A DNA stretch of 64,000 bases, taken from assembly GCF_000169455.1 (NCBI RefSeq), contig NZ_AAYC01000003.1:62001-126000 (forward strand), in the 5' to 3' direction. Numbering within the stretch: position 1 is the first letter of the stretch; each line of letters starts with the position of its first letter. This stretch comes from Roseobacter sp. SK209-2-6 (lineage in GTDB: Bacteria; Pseudomonadota; Alphaproteobacteria; Rhodobacterales; Rhodobacteraceae). Shown one piece after another: positions 8,171 to 16,336 of the stretch. Made by a program: the position numbers and the translations under genes. Under the pieces are notes generated by a model. That model did not search any database and had not been told where the DNA came from. It worked only from the letters and a program-made list of their open reading frames with translations.

Positions 8171-10621
8171 ATGCCCGAAGTTCAACAAGCGGAAGCCCCC
8201 AGCACCAAGAAATTGCCCAGCCATGCCAAGGTCGTCGTGATTGGCGGCGGCGTTGTTGGTTGTTCTATCCTGTTCCACCTGGCCAAATTCGGCTGGAAGG
8301 ATGCGGTGCTACTGGAGCGGGACGAGCTGACATCAGGGTCTTCTTGGCACGCGGCAGGACAGATCCACACGATCAGCTCTGATCCAAATATCTCGCGCCT
8401 GCAGGGCTATACTATCGATCTTTACAAAGAGATCGAAGAAACCTCTGGCCATTCAGTCGGGCTACATATGACCGGCGGCTTCTACCTAGCCTCGAACAAG
8501 ACCTGGTATGATTACCTGAAACGGGAACGCTCCAAGGCCCGCTACATGGGCCTGCATCAGGAGTTCATCTCTCCGCAGGAAGTGGCCGAACGGCATCCAC
8601 TGATCGATCCAAAGCACTACTATGCGGCCCTCTGGGATGATCAGGATGGTGATTTGGACCCATCGGGCGCCACCTATGCCTTTGCCAAATCCGCGCGCGC
8701 TCATGGGGCACAGTACTTCACCCATACACCGGTCACGGCAACTCGCCAGCGTGCTGATGGCAGCTGGGACGTGACCACCCCCAGGGGCGTGATCAACGCC
8801 GAACACATCGTCAACTGCGGTGGGCTCTGGGCGCGGGAGGTTGGCCATATGCAGGGGCTGAACATCCCCGTGCAACCGATGGAGCATCACTATCTGCTGA
8901 CCGAGGACATTCCCGAAATCGCCGCCAGCTCGACCCAACTGCCCTGCGGTATCGACTATGAGGCCAACATCTATTTCCGCCAGGAACGCAAAGGTCTCCT
9001 CCTGGGCACCTATGAGCAGCGCGGAACCCCCTGGAAGGTTGAAGGCACGCCTTGGGATTTTGGTCACGAGTTGCTGCAGCCCAATCTCGATCAGATCGCG
9101 GATCGGTTGGAATTTGCCTTTGAACGCATTCCAGCCCTGGCAGAGACAGGTATTCGTCAGGCCATCAACGGTCCCTTCACCTTTGGCCCCGATGGCAACC
9201 CGATGATAGGCCCGGTTCCGGGCATGAAGAACTACTGGTGCGCCGTGGGCGTCATGGCCGGCTTCTGTCAGGGGGGCGGCGTCGGCCTCACCATGGCAGA
9301 ATGGATGATCGACGGCGAACCCTCAATCGACGTCTGGGCCATGGATGTAGCGCGCTTTGGCGATTGGGCCACCCCTGATTGGGGCACCGTCAAATCGACC
9401 GAGAACTACGAACGCCGCTTTGTCATGACCTTCCCCAATGAGACCTTGCCAAAGGGTCGCGTCCAAAAGACCACTGCACTTTATGATCGGTTGGTGGCCA
9501 AGGGTGCGCGTATGGGACAGGGCTTTGGCCTGGAAAATGCGCTCTGGTTTGCGGATAGTCCGGAAGACGCATGGGAAGATCCCACATTCGAACGCAACCG
9601 CTCCCATGACTATGTCGCGCGGGAGGTCAAAGCCGTGCGCGAAGCCGTGGGCGGCATTGAGATCGCGAATTTTGCCAAACATGAGTTCAAAGGCGCAGGC
9701 GCACGGGCCTATCTGGACCGGGTACTGGCTGGCTATGTGCCCAAGCCTGGCCGCCTCACACTGACGCCAATGCTCACCCCCAAAGGGAAACTATACGGGG
9801 ATCTGACGGTTGCCTGCTTGGGCGAAGAGCATTTCATGCTCTTTGGATCTGGTGCGATGCAGGAAGCTCACCGACGCTGGTTCGAAAAAGATCTGCCAGC
9901 CGACGTGGCCTATCAAAATGTCTCTGATGATTGGCACGGTATTGCCCTGTCTGGTCCCAAGTCGCGCGACCTGCTGCAGCGGATCTCCCGCGATGACGTC
10001 TCAGCTGGGGCCTTTAAGTTCCGCGATCTGCGCCAAACTTTCGTTGGCGGCGTGCCAGTGCTCCTGAACCGGATCAGCTTCTCGGGTGAGCTGGGCTATG
10101 AGATCTATTGCAAACCGCAATATCTCTTGCGTCTTGCAGAAGCCATTGAAGAGGCAGGAGCTGACCTGGGCTACCGCTGGTATGGAGCCCGCGCGCTGAT
10201 GTCGATGCGTCTGGAAAAGGGCTGGGGCGTTTGGACGCTCGATTTTCGCCCCGATTTCGACGCAGTGGAAAGCGGCATGGATGCCTTTATCAACTGGAAC
10301 AAGGACTTCATCGGCAGGGAGGCTACGCTCAAAGCGCGCGATGCCGGTGCTACCCGAAAGTTGGTGGCCCTCACCATCGATGTTGCTGGTATCGACGTCT
10401 CTAACGACGAAGCCATCCTGAAAGAGGGCCAGGCGGTCGGTTACATCTCTTCTGGAGGCTATGCCCATCATATCCAGAAAAGCATGGCGATGGGCTATGT
10501 CTCGGCGGAACACAGCGCGCCAGGAACTGAACTGGAAGTGGAAATTCTGGGTGATTTCTACCCGGCGGAGGTTCAGGGCGCGCCCCTATATGACGCCGAA
10601 GGCAGCCGCATGCGCAGCTGA
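8171..10621 (+). CDS. dimethylglycine/sarcosine dehydrogenase-like FAD protein with GcvT-type folate domain
   Basis: 816 residues. N-terminal FAD-binding DAO domain: dinucleotide motif VVIGGGVVGCS at about 22-32 and SGSSWHAAG, in which His60 aligns with the histidine that binds FAD covalently in dimethylglycine dehydrogenases. The C-terminal part (about 430-810) is the aminomethyltransferase-like (GcvT) domain that transfers the released one-carbon unit to tetrahydrofolate in this family. It probably oxidatively demethylates an N-methylated glycine. Preceded by GAGG before the ATG and divergent from its likely LysR regulator. A paralogue of similar layout lies at 56157-58574. Exact substrate unproven. 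Confidence 0.8.
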   Translation: MPEVQQAEAPSTKKLPSHAKVVVIGGGVVGCSILFHLAKFGWKDAVLLERDELTSGSSWHAAGQIHTISSDPNISRLQGYTIDLYKEIEETSGHSVGLHMTGGFYLASNKTWYDYLKRERSKARYMGLHQEFISPQEVAERHPLIDPKHYYAALWDDQDGDLDPSGATYAFAKSARAHGAQYFTHTPVTATRQRADGSWDVTTPRGVINAEHIVNCGGLWAREVGHMQGLNIPVQPMEHHYLLTEDIPEIAASSTQLPCGIDYEANIYFRQERKGLLLGTYEQRGTPWKVEGTPWDFGHELLQPNLDQIADRLEFAFERIPALAETGIRQAINGPFTFGPDGNPMIGPVPGMKNYWCAVGVMAGFCQGGGVGLTMAEWMIDGEPSIDVWAMDVARFGDWATPDWGTVKSTENYERRFVMTFPNETLPKGRVQKTTALYDRLVAKGARMGQGFGLENALWFADSPEDAWEDPTFERNRSHDYVAREVKAVREAVGGIEIANFAKHEFKGAGARAYLDRVLAGYVPKPGRLTLTPMLTPKGKLYGDLTVACLGEEHFMLFGSGAMQEAHRRWFEKDLPADVAYQNVSDDWHGIALSGPKSRDLLQRISRDDVSAGAFKFRDLRQTFVGGVPVLLNRISFSGELGYEIYCKPQYLLRLAEAIEEAGADLGYRWYGARALMSMRLEKGWGVWTLDFRPDFDAVESGMDAFINWNKDFIGREATLKARDAGATRKLVALTIDVAGIDVSNDEAILKEGQAVGYISSGGYAHHIQKSMAMGYVSAEHSAPGTELEVEILGDFYPAEVQGAPLYDAEGSRMRS

Positions 10622-10872
10622 CACCGGCATTAGTTGATTGCTCCGATACCTGTTCAGTCTCTGGGTGCCAGAGATGACATTTTCCAATTGGTATTCTGGT
10701 TGGCTAACCTGCGGCATTCAGACACCATTGTCAGCAACAGCAAGAAACAACCATAGGGCCAGGACCCATTAGTCCTGACCTTAGGGCACCGTGTGAAATT
10801 AGAACTCTGCCTTAGTTTCAAGCGGTAGGAGTTTTTTCGATAATTGAAAAATTGCTTGAAAAAATTGCATCA
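10622..10872. other. intergenic region without recognisable gene
   Basis: About 250 bases between the flavoprotein stop and the hairpin at 10873. I see no reading frame with family resemblance and no clear terminator. The last 50 bases are AT-rich with runs of A, giving T-runs when read leftwards past the hairpin. Confidence 0.5.
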
Positions 10873-10919
10873 TGTGTCTCTCTGCACGATCTAGCTTCAG
10901 GATCGTGCAGAGAGACACA
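10873..10919. repeat. perfect 19-bp inverted repeat (hairpin) just before the broken peroxiredoxin gene
   Basis: Left arm 10873-10891 (starts TGTGTCTCTCTGC) and right arm 10901-10919 are exact reverse complements, with the 9-base loop TAGCTTCAG. The right arm ends one base before an ATG at 10921. Read leftwards, the stem is followed after about eight bases by six T residues, so it could end leftward transcription. The arm length is far beyond an ordinary operator half-site. Confidence 0.85.
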
Positions 10920-10920
10920 G

Positions 10921-11392
10921 ATGACTGAAACAAAAAAAGTTTACCCATCTCACCGGAAAGTCCCTGCCCGACCTACCGCAGTTTTCCACAAATGGCGATG
11001 AGATCATCCCTGCCAGAAAAAAGGGCACCACGGTGATCTATGCCAACCGGCGCGCGAGGCTGCACACCACAGTCCAAAGGGTTTGCAGAACAGCATGAGG
11101 CTCTTCTCGCTGCGGGGGCGACAACTGTCTTTGGTCTCTCAACACAGGGCAGCACCTACCAACAAGAGGCGGTGCGCAGGTTAGAACTGCCTTTGCCCTG
11201 TTGTCCGACCAGGATCATGCGCTCGCGGATGCGATCGGGCTGCCAAGATTTGAGGCTGGTGGAATGACCCTGCTGAAGAGGATCACGTTGTTGCTGGTTG
11301 CTGGTTGCTGGCCGGATAGAGCAGGTATTCTTCCCGGTCAAAGACCCGGCCGAAAATGCACTAGAGGTCCTGCGCTTTCTCACGCGCTGCCC
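10921..11392 (+). pseudogene. degenerate peroxiredoxin (AhpC/TSA-like) gene
   Basis: No single frame is open, but four consecutive frame segments reproduce one protein. LTGKSLPDLPQFSTNGDEII and KKGTTVIYA are in one frame; GARGCTPQS, with the peroxidatic cysteine region, and VFGLSTQGSTYQQEAVRRL are in a second. FALLSDQDHALADAIGLPRF and GMTLLKRITLLLVAG return to the first frame, and RIEQVFFPVKDPAENALEVL is again in the second. A one-base shift after the seven-A run at 10932-10938, an apparent deletion near 11035, a shift near 11190 and one inside a 7-bp tandem repeat (TTGCTGG x3, about 11290-11311) account for the breaks. The family is the small GLSTQ-type peroxiredoxin. Non-functional as it stands. 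Confidence 0.8.
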
Positions 11393-11400
11393 CCCGTCAA

Positions 11401-11437
11401 AAAAACTGCCCGGACAGATGGTCCGGGCAGTTTTCTT
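11401..11437. terminator. bidirectional Rho-independent terminator
   Basis: Stem CTGCCCGGA (11406-11414) and TCCGGGCAG (11422-11430) with a 7-base loop, flanked by five A on the left and TTTTCTTTTC on the right. It can stop the leftward potDABC transcript, whose last gene ends at 11455, and rightward transcription through the peroxiredoxin remnant. Confidence 0.85.
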
Positions 11438-11454
11438 TTCTTAAGATGCCGACC

Positions 11455-12732
11455 CTAGTTGTCTTGACCGGAGTTTAGGCTACCGGGGTCAAAGACATTG
11501 CCAAATCCGGAGTTGTTACCAGATGGCGCCTCCTCCGCTTCGGATGCCTCTTCCTCCTCGCCGGACAAAGCGCTTGGGGCAAAAACATTTCCGAAGCCTG
11601 AGTTATTGCCAGTTGGCTGCGACTGGTTTGGTTCAGCGGCATTGCCCTGTTCGGCTTCCTGCTGCTGCTGACGGCGCAGGTCGCGTTGGCGGCGCAGCTC
11701 GTTGATCCGCTCCTCGGTTTCCAGGCGCTTTTGCTCCTGCACATCGGCGATACATTGCTGCGGGCTGTAGACCGTTGCGGTTCCGACCACCACAACCGTG
11801 GCACAGGCCACAACCACCAGCGCAACAGCAGCCCAGTTGGAGCTGAGGAAGCCTGGCATGCGGATGCGACCGGAGGAAAGCTCTTCCACGGTTGCTTCTT
11901 TGCGCGCCTTTGCGACCAGTTCCTTGCGGCGCAGATTGGCCTCATTGGCGAGCGCTGCAAAGACCGTCAGCACCACGATGATAAAGGCCAGGGCCGAGAT
12001 CGCGGGCGTGATACCGTAGCGCACCTTCTGCGCCAGCTCGATGGTCAGGGTTGGATATTCGCCAAAGGTGAAGGTGGTGGTGTTGTAGTTCTCAAAACTC
12101 GCCAGGAAGGCCAGCACCGCCGCAGAGGCAATGGCAGGCTTCATGAAGGGCAAGAGCACCTTGCGGAAGGCCTGCGCATGGGTTGCGCCCAGGTCCAGAG
12201 CCGCCTCTGTCAGCGCGATATCATAGCGCTGCAGACGCGCCACCAGCACCAGCATGCAGTAGCTGGCGATAAAGGTGGACTGACCAATGATGGTCAGGAA
12301 CAGCCCGTTGGACAGGAAACTATCCGCCCCCAGGCCCAGCATCCGGTTGATCCGGTCCCAGAACACCAGGGTCGAGATGCCGAGAACCACCCCAGGGATG
12401 AGGATCGGCGCGATGATCACCGTGTAATAGGTGGCGCGCAGTTTGGGCCAGATCTGGGTCAGCATCAGCGCACCTGCCAGCCCCATGGAAACGGAGAGGA
12501 TTACGGTGCCAAAGCCCACCAGGATCGAGTTCCAGATCCCGTTGAGGATCCGCTCATCGCTGAACAGGGCTCCGAACCATTCAAAGGTCAGGCATTCCCA
12601 GGGCGTCATCCGCGGGAAGCCCGGGGAGTTGAAGGCAGTGACCGACATGATCACCAGTGGCCCCAGGAGATAGGCGAAGAAGATCGCCAGGTAGAACCAG
12701 AGGCTCAGCCGCATGAAGGAGAAGTTCTTCAT
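11455..12732 (-). CDS. potC: PotC-like ABC transporter permease with long C-terminal extension
   Basis: 425 residues, compared with about 260-290 for ordinary PotC. Residues 1-280 are the inner-membrane permease with six hydrophobic segments and the coupling loop ALDLGATHAQAFRKVLLP (about 178-195). After that comes an extra segment: a seventh membrane helix (about 299-319), a charged coiled-coil-like stretch (about 328-362), then a low-complexity acidic tail carrying the ten-residue repeat GNNSGFGNVF twice (375-384 and 405-414). With one extra helix the tail should face the periplasm. It overlaps potB by 4 bases and is the last gene of potDABC. Transported substrate is inferred to be a polyamine or related cation. 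Confidence 0.88.
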   Translation of the reverse strand: MKNFSFMRLSLWFYLAIFFAYLLGPLVIMSVTAFNSPGFPRMTPWECLTFEWFGALFSDERILNGIWNSILVGFGTVILSVSMGLAGALMLTQIWPKLRATYYTVIIAPILIPGVVLGISTLVFWDRINRMLGLGADSFLSNGLFLTIIGQSTFIASYCMLVLVARLQRYDIALTEAALDLGATHAQAFRKVLLPFMKPAIASAAVLAFLASFENYNTTTFTFGEYPTLTIELAQKVRYGITPAISALAFIIVVLTVFAALANEANLRRKELVAKARKEATVEELSSGRIRMPGFLSSNWAAVALVVVACATVVVVGTATVYSPQQCIADVQEQKRLETEERINELRRQRDLRRQQQQEAEQGNAAEPNQSQPTGNNSGFGNVFAPSALSGEEEEASEAEEAPSGNNSGFGNVFDPGSLNSGQDN

Positions 12733-13649
12733 TTGCCGATATCTCCCATATTGACTTTGAACAGGCGCATGATGGCAAGCACCAGGAGGATACAGGTCAC
12801 CAGCAGCACCACCGCATAGGCTGCCCCCTGTGGCCAGTCAGAGTTGTCGTTGAATTGCTGGTAGATCAGCTGGGTGAACCAGAGCGACGAGGGCCCGCCC
12901 AGGATCTGTGGTGCCGCCAGCGCGCCAGCCGAGAGCATGAAGACCATGGTGCAGCCAGAGCTGATCCCCGGCTTGGCATAGGGGATCACCACCCGGCGGT
13001 GGATCATCGGCCAGCTGGCTCCCATATCCCGCGCCGCTTCGATCTGATTGCGGTCCAGACTCTCGATCACATTGTAGATCGGGAAGATCATCAACAGGAT
13101 ATAGGCGTAACCCAGGCCTGCATAGAGCGCGATATCGTTGCGGATGAAGTCAAAGGGCGTGTCAAAGACACCGCTGCCCACCAGGAGCGTGTTCAGCACC
13201 CCGGTCTCACCAAAGATGATGCGCAGGGCAAAGGCACGTAGGATCTCGTTGATCCAATAGGGGATGATCAGCATCAGCGCAAAGATGCGAATGTGATTAC
13301 CCTTACTCTGGGCCAGGTAATAGGCGATCGGATAGCACAGGATCAGGTTGAAGACGGTGACGCAGACCGCGGCCACCAGGGTGCGGAAGAAGACCTTGAG
13401 GTCCACCGCGTTAAAGGCCTGACCACCGCCCTCGGGGCCAAAGATCAGGTATTTGTAGTTCTCCAGCGTATAGACATCCTTTGGGCCGCCAACCTCTGGC
13501 GGTGGCAGGTTCGGCCGGAACGAAAAGTCGAGCATCGAGAGCTGTGGCAGGATGATGAGGCCAATGGTCCAGAACAGAACCAGGCCCAGCATCAAAGAGC
13601 CAATCCCGACACCGTTGCGCGTGAAGAATTCCTTCAGGAAACGGGGCAT
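12729..13649 (-). CDS. potB: PotB-like ABC transporter permease
   Basis: 306 residues with six hydrophobic segments and the permease coupling motif DMGASWPMIHRRVVIPYAKP (about residues 218-237). Inner-membrane subunit of the spermidine/putrescine-type importer, partner of PotC (4-base overlap) and PotA (12 bases away). Nothing unusual in length or motifs. The substrate cannot be read from the permease. Confidence 0.9.
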   Translation of the reverse strand: MPRFLKEFFTRNGVGIGSLMLGLVLFWTIGLIILPQLSMLDFSFRPNLPPPEVGGPKDVYTLENYKYLIFGPEGGGQAFNAVDLKVFFRTLVAAVCVTVFNLILCYPIAYYLAQSKGNHIRIFALMLIIPYWINEILRAFALRIIFGETGVLNTLLVGSGVFDTPFDFIRNDIALYAGLGYAYILLMIFPIYNVIESLDRNQIEAARDMGASWPMIHRRVVIPYAKPGISSGCTMVFMLSAGALAAPQILGGPSSLWFTQLIYQQFNDNSDWPQGAAYAVVLLVTCILLVLAIMRLFKVNMGDIGK

Positions 13650-13661
13650 GTAACGGTCTCC

Positions 13662-14774
13662 CTATTCCGCTGCCAGCTCACCCGCAGGAACACAGACGGC
13701 ATTGTTCGTCTCATATTCCAGGGTGATGTTCTGGCCGGTGTGATCCTCAAAGGACTGCCCCAGGTTGGGGATCGAGACCTTCAGCTCCTTGCCACCTTCA
13801 CCTTCCATGAAGATGTTGAAAGCATTGCCCTCGAATTCCTCATGGTTGACCTTGGCGGTGACAAAATGATCACCGGAGGCGCCTTCAGGCGCCAGGGTAA
13901 AGGCTTCGGGCCGAATGAACATCATCGCATCCTCACCCTCTTTCATCCGGCCCTGATTGGCCGATGAGATCCGCGCCACCAGATCGCCTGAGCGATTGGT
14001 TTCGATCAGGGCCTCATTGCCCATGACGCGCTTGACCTTGCCGCGGAACACGTTGTTTTCGCCCACAAAGGAAGCGGCAAAGGCAGTCGAGGGATCGTTG
14101 TAGATGGTCTTGCCGTCGGCGATCTGGTCGATCACCCCGGCCTTCATCACTGCAATATTGTCCGACATGGTCAGGGCTTCGCCCTGGTCGTGGGTGATGT
14201 AGATAAAGGTGATGCCCACCCGCTGCTGGATCTCGCGCAGCTCGGTACGCATATGCTGGCGCAGCTTCAGGTCCAGCGCCGACAATGGCTCATCCAGCAG
14301 CAGCACATCGGGTTCGGCGCAGAGCGCACGCGCAATGGCCACCCGCTGGCGCTGACCGCCGGAGAGTTCGCTTGGCAGCTTGTCGCCCTGCCCCGGCAAC
14401 GCGATCATATCCAAGAGCTCATCCGCCCGCTTGCGGCGCTCCTTGGCCGAGGCGCCCCTGATCTCCATCGAGAAGGTGATGTTTTCCCAGATCTTCATCA
14501 GCGGAAACAGCGCTAGGTTCTGGAAGATCAGCGCGGTCGGGCGTTTATTGGGCCCGATCCCCTTCATGTTGTTGCCCCCGATCAGCACGCGGCCGTCGCT
14601 GGGCTCCAGAAAGCCGGAGACCGCCCGAAGGATCGTGGTCTTGCCGCAGCCCGAGGGCCCCAGGAAGGAAAAGAAATCCCCTCCGTTTATGTTCACATTC
14701 GCGTCGCGCACGGCAACAAAGTCGCCAAAGCGGATCCACAGGTTCTCAAGATCTACGCCGACCCCTGCACTCAT
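13662..14774 (-). CDS. potA: PotA-like ABC transporter ATP-binding protein
   Basis: 370 residues. Walker A GPSGCGKTT at about 39-47, signature LSGGQRQRVAIARA at about 137, Walker B VLLLDEPLSALD just after, and a C-terminal TOBE-type regulatory domain from about 250. It energises PotBC on the cytoplasmic side. A 154-base gap with a hairpin separates it from the binding-protein gene, and it sits directly before potB. Large reading frames on the opposite strand are coding shadows. Confidence 0.92.
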   Translation of the reverse strand: MSAGVGVDLENLWIRFGDFVAVRDANVNINGGDFFSFLGPSGCGKTTILRAVSGFLEPSDGRVLIGGNNMKGIGPNKRPTALIFQNLALFPLMKIWENITFSMEIRGASAKERRKRADELLDMIALPGQGDKLPSELSGGQRQRVAIARALCAEPDVLLLDEPLSALDLKLRQHMRTELREIQQRVGITFIYITHDQGEALTMSDNIAVMKAGVIDQIADGKTIYNDPSTAFAASFVGENNVFRGKVKRVMGNEALIETNRSGDLVARISSANQGRMKEGEDAMMFIRPEAFTLAPEGASGDHFVTAKVNHEEFEGNAFNIFMEGEGGKELKVSIPNLGQSFEDHTGQNITLEYETNNAVCVPAGELAAE

Positions 14775-14878
14775 GTGGTCTCTCCTCAGTATGCAGCTTT
14801 CCTGTCCGCTGGGCAGGCCAGCGGCAGATCAGAGCTGCTCGGTCATTCAGGTTGAAATTTGCGCAAGCTGGCGCGGAA

Positions 14879-14909
14879 CTGGCCCCCGCTACACAGGTAC
14901 GGGAGCCAG
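14879..14909 (-). promoter_or_regulatory. intercistronic hairpin between potD and potA
   Basis: On the leftward transcript CTGGCTCCCG pairs with CGGGGGCCAG (one G-U pair) around an 11-base loop. There is no T-run, so it is more likely an mRNA-stabilising or partial-attenuation stem that keeps binding-protein message abundant, as is common after periplasmic binding-protein genes. Confidence 0.5.
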
Positions 14910-14928
14910 CAGAAAGTCAGGCGCTGCT

Positions 14929-16053
14929 TTAGGCGCTCTTGAACTTGTTCACGAACTCGGTGCGGATTTCCGCATACCAGGGGGCTTCCGCAGGCCATGG
15001 GTTCAGATTGGCCAGCGAGCTGCCTGGATAGGCTTCCGCAAAGTTCTTCTTGTAGACATCGCCGGAATGGGTGTCTGCGCCCAGAACCGGCGAGTTGTAG
15101 CCATGGCTGTCGATCGCTTTGCCTGCGGGCTCCTGCTCGTAGGCGTAGTCGATGAAGGCATAGACCTGCTCTTCGTTCTGTGCGCCAACAGGCATGGACA
15201 TACCGTCAACCCAGGCCATCGCCCCTTCGACCGGCGCCTGGTAATGCACCGGCTCACCAGCGGATTTCAGCGCCAGCGGTGGGCCATCCCAGGTCTGACC
15301 AACTACAACACCTTCGTTCAGCAGGCCGTTTTTCTGGGTATCCGCATCGTTCCAGATCAGTTTGATGCGGTTCTTGCGCGAGATACACCAATCGGTGATC
15401 TGGCCCCAGACCTCACGCATGGTGTCTTCGTCATCATAGGCGGCCCAGACAGAGCCTTCGTCCATTTCACCCGAGGCTTCCATATAGAGGCCGGCCCCCA
15501 GCATCATCGAGTGCGCCCGGCCCATGGTCTTGCCAGCATTTTCCTCCGACCAGACATCACCGTAAGAAGGTGCATCGCCCTCTGGCAGCCATTTATCGGT
15601 GCGATAGGCAATGCCTTCGGTGCCCCAGATATGTGGCAGCCAATGGACGCCACCATTGTCAAAGTTCCATGCATCGGTACCGATTTTCGCCATTGCCGGG
15701 TTCACCGCGCTGATATTGACCTTATTCATGTCAAAAGGCTTCAGCAGCTCCAGCGGTCCCCACTGCAGGGAACGGTTGTTGGTTGGCGAGACAATGTCAA
15801 AGCCCTGGCCCTTGGTGGCCTTCATCTTGTTGATGATTTCTTCGTTTGAGCCGATCCCGGTGTAGTTCACCTTGATACCGGTCTTGGCTTCAAAACCTGC
15901 GATAAACTCTGGTGGCAGATAGTCCGACCACATCAAAATATTAATTTCACCCGACGAAGCCAAAGCGCTTCTTGAATACAGCGGCGCCGCCAATGCCGCC
16001 GCGCCAGCGCTCTTCAAAAGGGTCCGGCGTGATACGCTCGTTTTGACAGTCAT
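14929..16053 (-). CDS. potD: PotD/PotF-like extracellular solute-binding protein (Tat-exported)
   Basis: 374 residues. Starts with a twin-arginine signal (SRRTLLKSAGAAALAAP) predicted to be cleaved near ALA-SSG, followed by INILMWSDYLPPEFIAGFEA, typical of polyamine-type periplasmic binding proteins. It is the first gene of potDABC and captures the ligand in the periplasm. The family also includes binding proteins for other organic cations, and the nearest catabolic gene is a methylglycine dehydrogenase-like flavoprotein, so the ligand need not be a polyamine. Confidence 0.85.
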   Translation of the reverse strand: MTVKTSVSRRTLLKSAGAAALAAPLYSRSALASSGEINILMWSDYLPPEFIAGFEAKTGIKVNYTGIGSNEEIINKMKATKGQGFDIVSPTNNRSLQWGPLELLKPFDMNKVNISAVNPAMAKIGTDAWNFDNGGVHWLPHIWGTEGIAYRTDKWLPEGDAPSYGDVWSEENAGKTMGRAHSMMLGAGLYMEASGEMDEGSVWAAYDDEDTMREVWGQITDWCISRKNRIKLIWNDADTQKNGLLNEGVVVGQTWDGPPLALKSAGEPVHYQAPVEGAMAWVDGMSMPVGAQNEEQVYAFIDYAYEQEPAGKAIDSHGYNSPVLGADTHSGDVYKKNFAEAYPGSSLANLNPWPAEAPWYAEIRTEFVNKFKSA

Positions 16054-16191
16054 ATAAGATTACTCCCTAGTGGATTTCACGTAAGTTTATTTTTGTTTTT
16101 GGTGTTTGGAAGATTGCGGGACTTTCTCCCGACCTACAGTGACAGTTTCAGAAATTGATAAGTCCAGAACATCTCCATCCAGCGGCACTAT

Positions 16192-16219
16192 AGCTCCAGT
16201 TTTCGACAAACAGCTCCAG
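16192..16219 (-). promoter_or_regulatory. CTGGAGCT direct repeats upstream of potD
   Basis: Two exact copies of CTGGAGCT on the leftward strand (16212-16219 and 16192-16199) start 20 bases apart, i.e. about two helical turns, 140-165 bases before the potD start. Direct repeats of CTGGA type are used by some MocR/GntR regulators such as TauR. No regulator of that type is nearby, so this is a weak suggestion. The rest of 16054-16336 shows nothing clear. Confidence 0.3.
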
Positions 16220-16336
16220 GGCACACCAATTCGAACAACCTAAAGCCGGTTTGTAACAACAGTTTGCGCGCCAAACCCCTCGCCGTCAACGCTAACACTC
16301 CTTCCATGACGCTGGGGCGACCAAGAAATCGGAAAT

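Noticed and set aside
10873-10919. Inverted repeat as part of a CRISPR array
   Set aside because: Single palindrome without repeated units or spacers; no cas genes in the window.
11686-12819. 377-codon open frame opposite potC/potB
   Set aside because: Composition rich in His, Gln, Arg and Asp, typical of antisense frames in GC-rich genes; potC and potB are clear on the other strand.
14380-15849. 489-codon open frame on the plus strand opposite potA and potD
   Set aside because: It lies antisense to two well-supported genes, spans their intergenic gap, shows no family motif and is expected from high-GC coding shadow.
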